This document shows, one piece after another, positions 1-7,504 of a DNA stretch of 14,065 nucleotides. This stretch comes from Clostridiales bacterium (lineage in GTDB: Bacteria > Bacillota_A > Clostridia > Oscillospirales > Oscillospiraceae): assembly GCA_019417795.1 (NCBI GenBank), contig DXUR01000037.1, forward strand, positions 1 to 14,065. The letters run 5' to 3'. Numbering within the stretch: position 1 is the stretch's first letter; the number at the start of each line of letters is the position of its first letter. Both the position numbers and the translations under genes were made by a program. Under the pieces are notes generated by a model. It did no database searches, was not told the DNA's origin, and saw nothing but the letters and a program-made list of their open reading frames with translations.

Positions 1-2
1 CG

Positions 3-278
3 GTGCATTTCTACCGCAATGTTTTCTCTGTTGTGCCTAAATCCAAGGTCAAAATCGTAGCAAAAATGCTCAAGACGATCCACGCCCAGGAGAGCAAAAA
101 GGCGTCCCGAGAGAAGGCAAAGGCTGTTGTTGCCGAGCTGAGAGCAATGAAGCTGAAGGAGGCTGCCAAGAAGATTGGGGATGGCATTGAGGAGACGCTG
201 ACCTACTGCGACTTTCCCAGTGAGCACTGGACTCGCATCCGCACCAACAACGTGATCGAGCGGCTCAACCGTGAGATC
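3..278 (+). pseudogene. IS256/Mutator-family transposase, internal-to-C-terminal fragment, truncated
   Basis: The reading frame is open from the window edge and gives the late catalytic part of an IS256-type DDE transposase. It starts with the HFYRN motif that follows the C/D(2)H region, continues through a lysine-rich helical stretch with AQES (probably holding the catalytic Glu), and ends with the family-typical WTRIRTNNVIERLNREI at codons 76-92. Intact members continue after NREI with an arginine-rich segment and several dozen more residues. Here the similarity stops at base 278 and the frame runs into unrelated codons to a stop at 332, overlapping the next gene. The start lies outside the window. 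The fragment is therefore 3'-truncated and should be inactive; no right terminal inverted repeat is visible. Family assignment is confident. The exact breakpoint is inferred from where remembered family similarity ends. Confidence 0.85.
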
Positions 279-294
279 CTCATTCTTTATTATC

Positions 295-300
295 AGGAGG
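295..300 (+). promoter_or_regulatory. Shine-Dalgarno site of the nucleotidyltransferase gene
   Basis: A perfect AGGAGG lies 4 nt before the ATG at 305 and fixes that start. It sits just 17 nt beyond the point where the transposase fragment loses family similarity. The promoter for this gene must therefore lie inside or upstream of the IS remnant, because no room for one remains between 278 and 305. Confidence 0.8.
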
Positions 301-304
301 GCAT

Positions 305-1507
305 ATGGATACTGTCTCTCAAGCATTGCTGACGCTCCTTGGCCGGGCGCTGTTTTCCGTCGATAACGGCGACCTGCCGGAGGATACGGATTGGGCCGCC
401 CTTTACCGCGAATCCCGCGCACAGACGGTGCATCTCCTTGTTTACGACTGTCTGCACCAAAGCGAGCACGCTGCCATGCCGCCGGAGGTTGAGGCGCAGT
501 GGAAGCAGTCTGCCCTGATGACGCTTTGGAACAATGAGCAGGTGCAAAAGGCGCAGACGGTCGTTCTGGATACGCTGCGAAAGGCCGCTATCCCCTGCGT
601 ACTCCTCAAGGGCAGTTCCTCTGCCATGTGCTATCCCAAACCCGAACTTCGCTGTGCGGGTGATATCGACCTGCTCGTGTCAAAGGAGACACTGAACCGG
701 GCGGAGCAACTGCTGGAGGGCCTCGGTTACGTGCCGCCGGAGGAGGAGCATCACTGCCATATCTCCATGCACCGCGGCCACATGGTCACAGAACTGCACT
801 TTGAGCCGAATGGAATTCCCAACAGTCCGTTGGGCGATGAGATTCGTGCGTTTTTCCGCGATGCCGATTTGACACCTGACGATTGGAATGGACTGCCGGT
901 ACTCCCTCCCTGCCAGCGTGCAGTCGTACTGCTGCTGCATAAGCTGCAGCACATTATTGGCAGCGGTCTTGGGCTTCGTCAGCTGTGCGATTGGGCTGTT
1001 TTTGTCAAAACAAATCTCTCGCTAGAGCTTTGGGCAGAGCTTCAGCCAATTCTTTGTCAATTTGGACTACTCCGTTTCACCGAAATCGTTACACTGACCT
1101 GCGTTATCTATCTTTCTTTGCCTGCTGACTGTGCTCCTTGGTGTCTTAATACAAACTGCAGTGCCTGCAAAGAATTGATTGAAGACCTTTTCCGCTGCGG
1201 TAACTTCGGTAAAAAAGAAAACCGCTATGGCCAACGGCTTTTCACTGATATCGGCTCTTCCAACCGCCTTTTGAGCTTTTGGAATGTCGGTCTGTCAGCC
1301 TGTCGCCAGCATTGGCCCATCTGCGAAAGATACCCGGTGCTGCTTCCTATTGCACCGTTCGTGCTTCTTGCGCGTTATGCAAAGCAAAGGTGCTCCGGAC
1401 AGCGGCCAAAACTTCAACTGTTTAAAGTATACCAATATGCAGGGCCTCGCCAAAAGCTTTATCGGGAGCTTGCCCCCTTTCAAAATGAAGCCTCATTCCC
1501 AAAATAA
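305..1507 (+). CDS. Nucleotidyltransferase family protein (NTP_transf_5-like, function unknown)
   Basis: This 400-residue soluble protein resembles the uncharacterised nucleotidyltransferase family PF14907. Visible signatures are LKG at 101-103, YP at 110-111, R116 and GDIDLLV at 119-125, giving the two catalytic aspartates (D120, D122) of the pol-beta-type fold. A histidine-rich stretch (149-165) ends in TELHFE and probably supplies the third acidic residue (E163). An N-terminal helical region (1-95) and a C-terminal helical region (205-400) flank this core. The family is often seen in capsule, exopolysaccharide and peptide biosynthesis loci, but its substrate is not established. The gene is convergent with the polysaccharide operon and shares a hairpin terminator with it. 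Codons in the first half look more GC-rich than in the second. The start is set by AGGAGG at 295-300. The fold is confident; the role is unknown. Confidence 0.85.
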   Translation: MDTVSQALLTLLGRALFSVDNGDLPEDTDWAALYRESRAQTVHLLVYDCLHQSEHAAMPPEVEAQWKQSALMTLWNNEQVQKAQTVVLDTLRKAAIPCVLLKGSSSAMCYPKPELRCAGDIDLLVSKETLNRAEQLLEGLGYVPPEEEHHCHISMHRGHMVTELHFEPNGIPNSPLGDEIRAFFRDADLTPDDWNGLPVLPPCQRAVVLLLHKLQHIIGSGLGLRQLCDWAVFVKTNLSLELWAELQPILCQFGLLRFTEIVTLTCVIYLSLPADCAPWCLNTNCSACKELIEDLFRCGNFGKKENRYGQRLFTDIGSSNRLLSFWNVGLSACRQHWPICERYPVLLPIAPFVLLARYAKQRCSGQRPKLQLFKVYQYAGPRQKLYRELAPFQNEASFPK

Positions 1508-1515
1508 CCGTTAAG

Positions 1516-1553
1516 CCTTGATGCATGGCATTTGCCATGCATCAAGGTTGTTT
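1516..1553 (+). terminator. Strong intrinsic terminator between convergent genes
   Basis: Bases 1516-1530 and 1533-1547 form a perfect 15-bp inverted repeat (CCTTGATGCATGGCA) with only TT between the arms, followed on the plus strand by TTGTTTTT. It begins 8 nt after the nucleotidyltransferase stop codon and ends 6 nt before the end of the convergent wzx gene. On the minus strand the following bases are less T-rich, so it is a good terminator for the plus gene and perhaps a weaker bidirectional one. Confidence 0.88.
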
Positions 1554-2969
1554 TTATTGATTTTTTCCTTTCAGCTTTTCTTTTATGGCAGCCGCACAAT
1601 CATACAGTATTTTTCGATTCCACACAACGCAAAACGCCAACGACGCCACGAGCCATATCAAACCGAGCACCGTCTCTCTGCGCCAATATACAGCATATGT
1701 TATTACGTATCCTGCCGCCAAAACTGCCACACACCGCATATTCAGTCTGACTCTGATTATCCTGTTCACGTCAATATATCGATAGATTGATAAGAACAGC
1801 ATCGCGCAAATCGTAGAGATCGGTGCAGCATAAAGTTCAACCGCTTTTATCAGCAGCAGGTCTATTGTAATATTGATACCAGCTGCCATCATGCTTGAGT
1901 GCGATACCTGCCTGGTATCTTTGAGGCCAATGTAAATAATACCGTATAGCGATTGCAGTACGTTCAGCACTCCTCCGATCACCAGCAATGGAACTAAATT
2001 ATATGCCTCCTGAAAATCCGGCCCAACAAGATATCGGAAAAACACAGAGCATCCCATAATCAAAGCCAATCCGCATGACCCAAACAGCTGAAAACATTGA
2101 TTAGATATCTCAGAGATATATGCAGCGCCGTCCTTATCGTGAATATGGACGGCTACCGATTCCGTCCACGACAAATTGAATACTGCAAATACGTTAACCA
2201 CAATGGTCGCAAGCTTTGTGGCTACAGCAAGTATCCCGTTCGCCTCTGCTCCGATAAAAAAGGTAACAATCGTCCGATCGGAAACGCTGATGATCCACCA
2301 CGACAAGCTGTTTGGCAGCAGCGGCAGCGAATAACGTGACATTTCGCGGATCACTGCTTTACTGATCAGCTTTTTATCAATATAATCAAGTATTCTGATT
2401 TTAGCGGCTACGCAAACTGCGCCAAGCAGCTGTGCAAGAGCCGTCGCCCAGAGCATTCCGGTTACACCAAGCGGAAATACAACGATCAGCAAAATATTGA
2501 ATACAATCGTAAATATTCCAGAAATGGCGCTGCCTGCTGCATATGTTATATTATCGCCAAGCCCTCTTGCTATTTGAAGAAATACCGCTATCAAAGCATT
2601 GGCTATCACACAAACTGCAAATGGAAGCGCATAGGCATAGTCAATAATACAGTTGACTATGCCGCAAATTGCCAGAAAAATGCAAAGAGTTACACACAAA
2701 CAGGCAATGCTGTTTGTGATCGTCCGCGATATGGACTCCTTGTCATCTCGAACATCTACCAAAAAGCGAAAAGCCGCAGACTCCATTTGCAGTGTAATAA
2801 TCGGAGCAATCAATGCAACATAGGTAATCAGCAAATCCACCGTGCCGTACTCTTCCGTAGAGAGCACCGTTGTATACATCGGCAGCAGCAAATAGGAGAT
2901 CAACTGCGTACACACCTTGCCAAAAAGGATAATCGCGGTGTTTTTCACCAGCATTGATTTTCGACTCAT
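1554..2969 (-). CDS. Wzx-type oligosaccharide flippase (MOP/polysaccharide transporter superfamily)
   Basis: This 471-residue polytopic membrane protein has the usual length and about 12-14 hydrophobic segments. The N-terminus is canonical for Wzx/RfbX-like flippases: a basic lead, then TAIILFGKVCTQLISYLLLP in TM1 and an STEEYG loop before TM2. It should move the undecaprenyl-linked repeat unit made by the neighbouring enzymes across the membrane. It is the last gene of the operon, and its ATG overlaps the TGA of the FrhB-like gene (ATGA, 2966-2969). AAGGA lies 8 nt upstream of the start. The gene is noticeably more AT-rich than the pyruvyl transferase and SLH genes, as is common for Wzx/Wzy genes exchanged between serotypes. 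The substrate cannot be read from sequence. Confidence in the family is high. Confidence 0.93.
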   Translation of the reverse strand: MSRKSMLVKNTAIILFGKVCTQLISYLLLPMYTTVLSTEEYGTVDLLITYVALIAPIITLQMESAAFRFLVDVRDDKESISRTITNSIACLCVTLCIFLAICGIVNCIIDYAYALPFAVCVIANALIAVFLQIARGLGDNITYAAGSAISGIFTIVFNILLIVVFPLGVTGMLWATALAQLLGAVCVAAKIRILDYIDKKLISKAVIREMSRYSLPLLPNSLSWWIISVSDRTIVTFFIGAEANGILAVATKLATIVVNVFAVFNLSWTESVAVHIHDKDGAAYISEISNQCFQLFGSCGLALIMGCSVFFRYLVGPDFQEAYNLVPLLVIGGVLNVLQSLYGIIYIGLKDTRQVSHSSMMAAGINITIDLLLIKAVELYAAPISTICAMLFLSIYRYIDVNRIIRVRLNMRCVAVLAAGYVITYAVYWRRETVLGLIWLVASLAFCVVWNRKILYDCAAAIKEKLKGKNQ

Positions 2970-4129
2970 TCTCTTCTTCCTTTTCGCAGATGCTCCAGCG
3001 CTCCATGCGCCCGTAAAAAGTCCTTTATCCCGTTTCTCAATATTAGATATCTGTAATTTCCTGCAAATTTTTCCGCTGCGTTTCGGTAGGACGTTGTCTC
3101 ATAGCAGTTCCAAAATGCTGCTACCTTCTCTGTTTTTGCACATGGCATAATCAGATGCTTTTGCAGCGCATCTTCAATTTCTGTCTCAATGAAGACTGCC
3201 CTGTCCTGTAAAGTGGGGTAAAACTGGGATATTACCTTTTCCGTATTGAAAAAAACGACATTTACACCGCGGTCATCGGAAAACTGCTCGCTGACCCTGC
3301 TGTTTCCCCAATAATCGCCAAGTGTAACATCACCTACACGCCTAACATCTTTATACGGACAATGATAACAGCTCTCTCTTTCCATCAGGCCAAGCATATA
3401 CAGTCTCTTATAGCACTGATTCCAGTAAGAGTGCAGCTCCGAAGAGCCATCCCGATAGAAAATTCGATGGAGCTGATAGCTCCATCCAAGCGTCTTGTCG
3501 CGGAAACGATAGTCGCTCACTTTCTTTCCGCTTGCTTCAATGCATCGAATATGATCGGCAAACAGCTTTGGACTTGGCACACCATGGCAGATAAGATCGC
3601 AGAGCGTCAGATTCTCTCGCATTCCAAAGGTCTTTTTGATCCCCGCCGCCTGACACGGCGTTCCGAAAAACAGCACATTGCGCCCGGATGTCAAATCCTC
3701 TCGCAGCAGAGGATAGATCTCCTGTATGTCGCTCTGTACGTATTTGCTTCCCTGAAGTCTTGTCAGCCCTGCCTCATCGGTAACGCGAATGTGACGAAGC
3801 GTCATTGCGTCGTCAAACGCTGCACCATAAATCACACCGCCGTTACGCAGGCAGGCATCAGCCAGCAGCCACGCGATCCCGCCGGAAGAGCTCTTGCTCA
3901 GGATCTCAGGATCGTTGACCCTTGCAGCAAGCACCTTTAAGGGCAGAGGATTTTTCCCCTCTGCCGCATTGGCCGGGCACGCTCGTTCACAGGCTCCGCA
4001 GCTAACGCAGCGCGAAGCATCGATTGCCGGATATAAAAAGCCCTGAGAATTTGGCTGCATTGTTATGCAGTTGAACGCGCAGGCCTGCATACAGGCGCCG
4101 CAGCCCGTACACTTCTGATCTGGCAGCAT
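2966..4129 (-). CDS. FrhB-like protein: Coenzyme F420 hydrogenase/dehydrogenase beta-subunit family, with two [4Fe-4S] motifs
   Basis: The 387-residue protein opens with two ferredoxin-type CxxCxxCxxxC motifs (C7, C10, C13, C17 and C41, C44, C47, C51). The FrhB-like core follows: SSSGGIAW (80-87), GSKYVQSD (127-134), FFGTPCQAAG (154-163), CDLICHGVPSP (177-187) and a CxxC (C254, C257) before GDVTLGDYWG (266-275). The first cluster motif lacks the Pro usual after its fourth Cys. Family members in methanogens oxidise or reduce F420 with FAD. The many copies in bacterial polysaccharide loci have no established reaction and probably carry out a flavin/FeS redox step on a sugar or related group. 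The gene is 1 nt from the upstream pyruvyl-transferase gene and overlaps wzx by 4 nt. AAGGAG at 4137-4142, 7 nt upstream, supports the start. Family certain, function unknown. Confidence 0.92.
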   Translation of the reverse strand: MLPDQKCTGCGACMQACAFNCITMQPNSQGFLYPAIDASRCVSCGACERACPANAAEGKNPLPLKVLAARVNDPEILSKSSSGGIAWLLADACLRNGGVIYGAAFDDAMTLRHIRVTDEAGLTRLQGSKYVQSDIQEIYPLLREDLTSGRNVLFFGTPCQAAGIKKTFGMRENLTLCDLICHGVPSPKLFADHIRCIEASGKKVSDYRFRDKTLGWSYQLHRIFYRDGSSELHSYWNQCYKRLYMLGLMERESCYHCPYKDVRRVGDVTLGDYWGNSRVSEQFSDDRGVNVVFFNTEKVISQFYPTLQDRAVFIETEIEDALQKHLIMPCAKTEKVAAFWNCYETTSYRNAAEKFAGNYRYLILRNGIKDFLRAHGALEHLRKGRRE

Positions 4130-4130
4130 C

Positions 4131-5237
4131 TTATGACTCCTTCTTCTCTTCCTTCAGCGCCTCCTGCAAAAATGTCAGAGAGCGCTCCCGTTCCTTCTCC
4201 AGTCGCTTCTCAACCTTATCCCATGCGACCGGCGTATTCAGCGTGTCCATAGCCATTATCGCTTCATCGCGTATCATACGCTCCTGCAGCCCAAGCGCCG
4301 ATAAAAGCGTCTGCATTCTTCCGTTGTATGCGCCGTTGCCGAATACCAGAAACGGCCGCTGATACTGTACGGCAAAAACCGTCCCGTGGAACGAGCTGGT
4401 CAACACATAGCTTGCATGATGAAACAGCGCCAGGAATTCCTCCGGCCCTGTGACCGGATGCGTTTCATTGCTTTCGCCGATTCTACGGCCAAGGGAGATC
4501 AACGGAAGCCCAGTTTTTTTCTGCAATTCCCGCGCTGCTTGAATGACCGCAGGATTCTTACCCAGGAAATATACAAGAATATATCCGCTTTTGGGAAGAC
4601 CTTCTGTCAACTGTTGGCTTTCGATCCTGCTCCAATCCTCGCTTTTCAGCAATAGCGTGGGATCAACAACAAGGGATGCGTTCTTCTGTGCCAGCCGCTC
4701 CGTCGGAGCAAGCATTTCCTCCTCCCGTACGGAAATTGCATCAAAGCGATGCAGCAGCCGCCAATAGGTCTTGAGATAAGGTTCCCACGTAGAAACAGCC
4801 CCAGCGCTCGCTGCATAGGCGATCTTTCGGCATTCTGCCGTTTCAAGCAGATATGCGTCGAAATCCCCAAAAATCGCGCGAGGATTCCATACCTGATCGC
4901 TCCCGCAGATCACCGCGTCGTATCTTTCCTCCACCGCGCGCAGCGCGTCGTGCGCTGCGCATTCCGGCGAAAGCCGCATGTGCTTTTCCTGAAATGCAGC
5001 AAAGCGCGCGCAGGTGGCCTTATTGTAGGAATACCGCAGGGCCTTGCCAAGGCGCGTCTTGGCTGACTGTGCCCCGTAAAAAATCCGGTAGTCATAATAC
5101 GAATAGATTGCCCTGCTGTTATAATCAATGATCTCCGTGTCGTGCCCCTGACGGAGCAGTGTCTCCTGCAAGGCGTATGCCTGTAGGGCCGCGCCGTAAT
5201 TGGTCGTGCGGTGAAATGTCAGGATTCCTATCTTCAT
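4131..5237 (-). CDS. Polysaccharide pyruvyl transferase family protein
   Basis: This 368-residue protein matches PF04230. It has an N-terminal Rossmann-like start with TTNYGAALQAYALQ (11-24), GSDQVWNP (112-119), a SVRE segment (169-172), DPTLLL (192-197), and the C-terminal SSFHGTVFAVQYQRPFLVFG region (281-300) that typifies the family's GT-B-like fold. Characterised relatives (CsaB, WcaK, PssM) add a pyruvate ketal from phosphoenolpyruvate to a sugar of a cell-wall or capsular polysaccharide. This NYGAALQA subgroup, however, is the one regularly found beside FrhB-like proteins and has not been firmly shown to use PEP. Its ATG overlaps the stop of the DUF6625 gene by 4 nt (5234-5237). AAGGAG lies 8 nt upstream. 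No signal peptide is present, so it should act in the cytoplasm on the lipid-linked intermediate. Confidence 0.9.
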   Translation of the reverse strand: MKIGILTFHRTTNYGAALQAYALQETLLRQGHDTEIIDYNSRAIYSYYDYRIFYGAQSAKTRLGKALRYSYNKATCARFAAFQEKHMRLSPECAAHDALRAVEERYDAVICGSDQVWNPRAIFGDFDAYLLETAECRKIAYAASAGAVSTWEPYLKTYWRLLHRFDAISVREEEMLAPTERLAQKNASLVVDPTLLLKSEDWSRIESQQLTEGLPKSGYILVYFLGKNPAVIQAARELQKKTGLPLISLGRRIGESNETHPVTGPEEFLALFHHASYVLTSSFHGTVFAVQYQRPFLVFGNGAYNGRMQTLLSALGLQERMIRDEAIMAMDTLNTPVAWDKVEKRLEKERERSLTFLQEALKEEKKES

Positions 5238-6190
5238 CCGATATGCTCCTTGAACTTTCTGACTTTGGCCTTGATCCAGAGCTTGCGCAGCGTCAGAGCC
5301 CGCCAGCGTTTTTGCTGATAGGTCGCTTTCTGCCGCTCATCCGGCAGCTCACACGCCGTATTGTAATCCTCCTCACAGAAAAACCCCTGTGGTGTGATGT
5401 AGATCTTCCCGGCATAGTCCGGCCCGATCCCGCCGAAAGGCAGCGGCCGCTTCTGCAAATGCAGATACATCAGCTCATCAAGGACAGTTTCTCCGCCTTT
5501 CCGGTACTCCCGATAGAGCCTCCCCCGCTCCCAGTAAAAGCGCTGCCCATCCTCGTTTGCCGCCGCGCACAGCGGCGCCATGACAAACCCGCCATACTGC
5601 GGCAGAATATCTGCAAACCAGTTCTCGCCATATTGTACGACGCCCTGTTCGCGGCAGATCGCCGGCATAAAGATTTCATCGAAGAAGCACGGTTCTTTGA
5701 TCTCAATTGCTTTGCGAAAACCGATCCCACCGGCAAGCGGCTGTTCAAACATTCGGTTCATGCGAGGGCTGTTTCGATAAAGCGTCAAATGTCCCTGCGT
5801 CAGAATACGCTCGCTCCTTTTAACCTCTTCCATAGAAAGGCGGTCAAATATTTTTCCGAAAATCAGGTCAACATCGCAAAAGCCCCAAAAATCCGCATCC
5901 TGCAGATGATCTTCAAAGATGACGCCGTAAGCTGGTTTATAGTCGCAGAGCTTATACGGCGTTAAAACACGCAGGCTTTTTTCGTTCAATTCAAGCTTTT
6001 TTTGCAAAAGCGCCTTGCATGCATCAAAGGAAAGCGAATGAATCACAACATTCTGCGGCCGTGGCGGCAGCGCAGACTGATCAGTAAAAATATGAAACTC
6101 TACTTCTCTGTTGGCCGCACAGCTGCGCAAAAACAGCGCAAAATAATGAGGAAATTCCCCGAAATACGGGATGATAATTTTGATTTTCAT
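5234..6190 (-). CDS. DUF6625-type protein, putative GT-A glycosyltransferase
   Basis: This 318-residue cytosolic protein starts with IIIPYFGEFPHYFALFLRS (5-23), a nucleotide-binding-like beta strand and helix. It continues with YKPAYG (84-89) and FWGFCDVDLIFG (101-112). The DVD (106-108) at the end of a hydrophobic strand looks like the metal-binding DxD of GT-A glycosyltransferases. The layout fits the DUF6625 family, which is common in gut Firmicutes and Bacteroidota capsule loci and lacks a characterised substrate. It lies between the Wzy-like gene (3-nt gap) and the pyruvyl-transferase gene (4-nt overlap), consistent with adding one sugar of the repeat unit. No strong Shine-Dalgarno precedes the ATG, so translation may depend on coupling to the upstream gene. 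Glycosyltransferase activity is an inference; the family match is from memory of its motifs. Confidence 0.75.
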   Translation of the reverse strand: MKIKIIIPYFGEFPHYFALFLRSCAANREVEFHIFTDQSALPPRPQNVVIHSLSFDACKALLQKKLELNEKSLRVLTPYKLCDYKPAYGVIFEDHLQDADFWGFCDVDLIFGKIFDRLSMEEVKRSERILTQGHLTLYRNSPRMNRMFEQPLAGGIGFRKAIEIKEPCFFDEIFMPAICREQGVVQYGENWFADILPQYGGFVMAPLCAAANEDGQRFYWERGRLYREYRKGGETVLDELMYLHLQKRPLPFGGIGPDYAGKIYITPQGFFCEEDYNTACELPDERQKATYQQKRWRALTLRKLWIKAKVRKFKEHIG

Positions 6191-6193
6191 AAT

Positions 6194-7501
6194 CTACAGC
6201 TTTATTTGAACCTTTCTCTTTTGAAGCTCATCTGCGATAATCAGCAATAGCATTGGAAATAGCTTGCACCTGTGACGAATTGCTGTTCCATAGTTTGAAG
6301 TAACTGCCGCAAACATCATAATTACAACAATCAGAACAATAATTAGCAGCAAAATAAACTGATCCTCTAGCCTCTTCTGCGGCAGCCGTTTCAGCGATTT
6401 CATTTTCCTTAAAATATAAATCGTCAGGAATATATACAGAACCGCGTCAAAGAGTCCAAGCAAATCTACAGATTCACTTACCATCCAGACAAAAGGAGTA
6501 TATAGAAAATAAAATACACGTACCGGCAGAAAGAGCAAAATCAAAACCGGATTTGTAAAGCTGATATTTTTCAGATAAGCCGCTCTCCCAGACGCAGACA
6601 TGCTGCCGATGCTGCTGATACCTGAGATACTGAGTTCCACTCCTCCGTTTACGCCGAACTTTTCCGTTCCAATACCATTTATCAGCATGTAGGAAAACAC
6701 AGCTATCGTTCCTGCGGCAAGAATACCTTTTCCCAAAATGCTGACCGCTCTGCTTACTGTTTTTCCCTTCCGCGTCAAAATAATCAGTATCGTCAGCGCC
6801 ATCATGGTGATCATTGAGGTGTGCAGAATCATGGCTGGAATCAAAAAAATAATTGATATTAATAGATTTCCGATTTTGCTGTTAATATAATACCGATAAG
6901 AATATTTAAGATACAGCAGCATAAAGAGCATCAGCATTGGTTCCCGGTTGGCAAAATAGCTTGAAAAACGTATCAGGTTTGGAAAAAGAGCCATCCACAT
7001 AGCTGCGCACCTTGTGATTCTGCTGTCTTGATAAACCATATCGACAAGGTCAATCGTAATGTATACGCAACACATGCTGAGCATCAGGTTCATTGCCCGC
7101 ACAGGGGTAAAATAAGCGCCAAACGCACGAAAGAAAAAGCTGACGATCCAAGAATACCAGTAAGCGCTTTTCGGCATACTGGCAAAAAACTCTTTCCACG
7201 GCATCGTGGCAAACTGCGTTGCATATACTGCGTAATAATCTGCATCGCCATCATTTCTAAGTGTACAGAAAACAAACATACCCAGTCTAACAATATATGC
7301 AATCAAAATAGCGGCCGTAACTTCCGGTCGTTTTGCCGCCCCTACAGACAGCAAAACGCTGAATACCGCCGCAAACAGGAAGCCATAGGTCCAATCAAAG
7401 TTTTCCGTCCAAAGCAGGCTTACACCAGCAATCATTGCACACACTACAGCGGCTATCAGCATAATGATTGATGCTGTCTGCATCTTTTGTACTCTTATCA
7501 T
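6194..7501 (-). CDS. Polytopic membrane protein, probable Wzy-like polysaccharide polymerase
   Basis: The 435-residue protein is mostly hydrophobic, with about 10-12 membrane segments. Notable regions are an acidic DGDADYY loop (84-90) after the third segment, FPNLIRFSSYFANREP (173-188), a Ser/Gly-rich presumed extracytoplasmic loop (about 284-309) and a C-terminal basic NYGTAIRHRCKLFPMLLL (403-420) entering the last membrane helix. This architecture resembles O-antigen/EPS polymerases (Wzy, EpsG-like). The early acidic loop and the FP...REP segment also recall GT-C glycosyltransferases, so an EPS polymerase or a membrane sugar transferase are both possible. The presence of Wzx and the absence of any other Wzy candidate in the cluster favour polymerase. 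AAAGGA lies 9 nt before the ATG and a second AAGGA directly abuts it. The gene is AT-rich relative to its glycosyltransferase neighbours. Confidence 0.72.
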   Translation of the reverse strand: MIRVQKMQTASIIMLIAAVVCAMIAGVSLLWTENFDWTYGFLFAAVFSVLLSVGAAKRPEVTAAILIAYIVRLGMFVFCTLRNDGDADYYAVYATQFATMPWKEFFASMPKSAYWYSWIVSFFFRAFGAYFTPVRAMNLMLSMCCVYITIDLVDMVYQDSRITRCAAMWMALFPNLIRFSSYFANREPMLMLFMLLYLKYSYRYYINSKIGNLLISIIFLIPAMILHTSMITMMALTILIILTRKGKTVSRAVSILGKGILAAGTIAVFSYMLINGIGTEKFGVNGGVELSISGISSIGSMSASGRAAYLKNISFTNPVLILLFLPVRVFYFLYTPFVWMVSESVDLLGLFDAVLYIFLTIYILRKMKSLKRLPQKRLEDQFILLLIIVLIVVIMMFAAVTSNYGTAIRHRCKLFPMLLLIIADELQKRKVQIKL

Positions 7502-7504
7502 TCC

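Noticed and set aside
279..332. Continuation of the transposase frame after NREI to the stop at 332
   Set aside because: These codons do not match the transposase family and overlap the ribosome binding site and start of the next gene, so I treat them as read-through of a broken frame.
3362..3940. A 192-codon plus-strand open frame antisense to the FrhB-like gene
   Set aside because: The sense strand encodes intact conserved motifs; the antisense product shows no family features.
4131..4133. The possibility that the pyruvyl-transferase and FrhB genes are a single frameshifted fusion, given the 1-nt gap
   Set aside because: Both have full family length, a proper stop (TAA), and the FrhB-like gene has its own AAGGAG 7 nt before its ATG.
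5159..5965. A 268-codon plus-strand open frame antisense to the DUF6625 and pyruvyl-transferase genes
   Set aside because: No domain or ribosome binding site is evident, it crosses two tightly coupled genes on the other strand, and its composition is that of a shadow frame.
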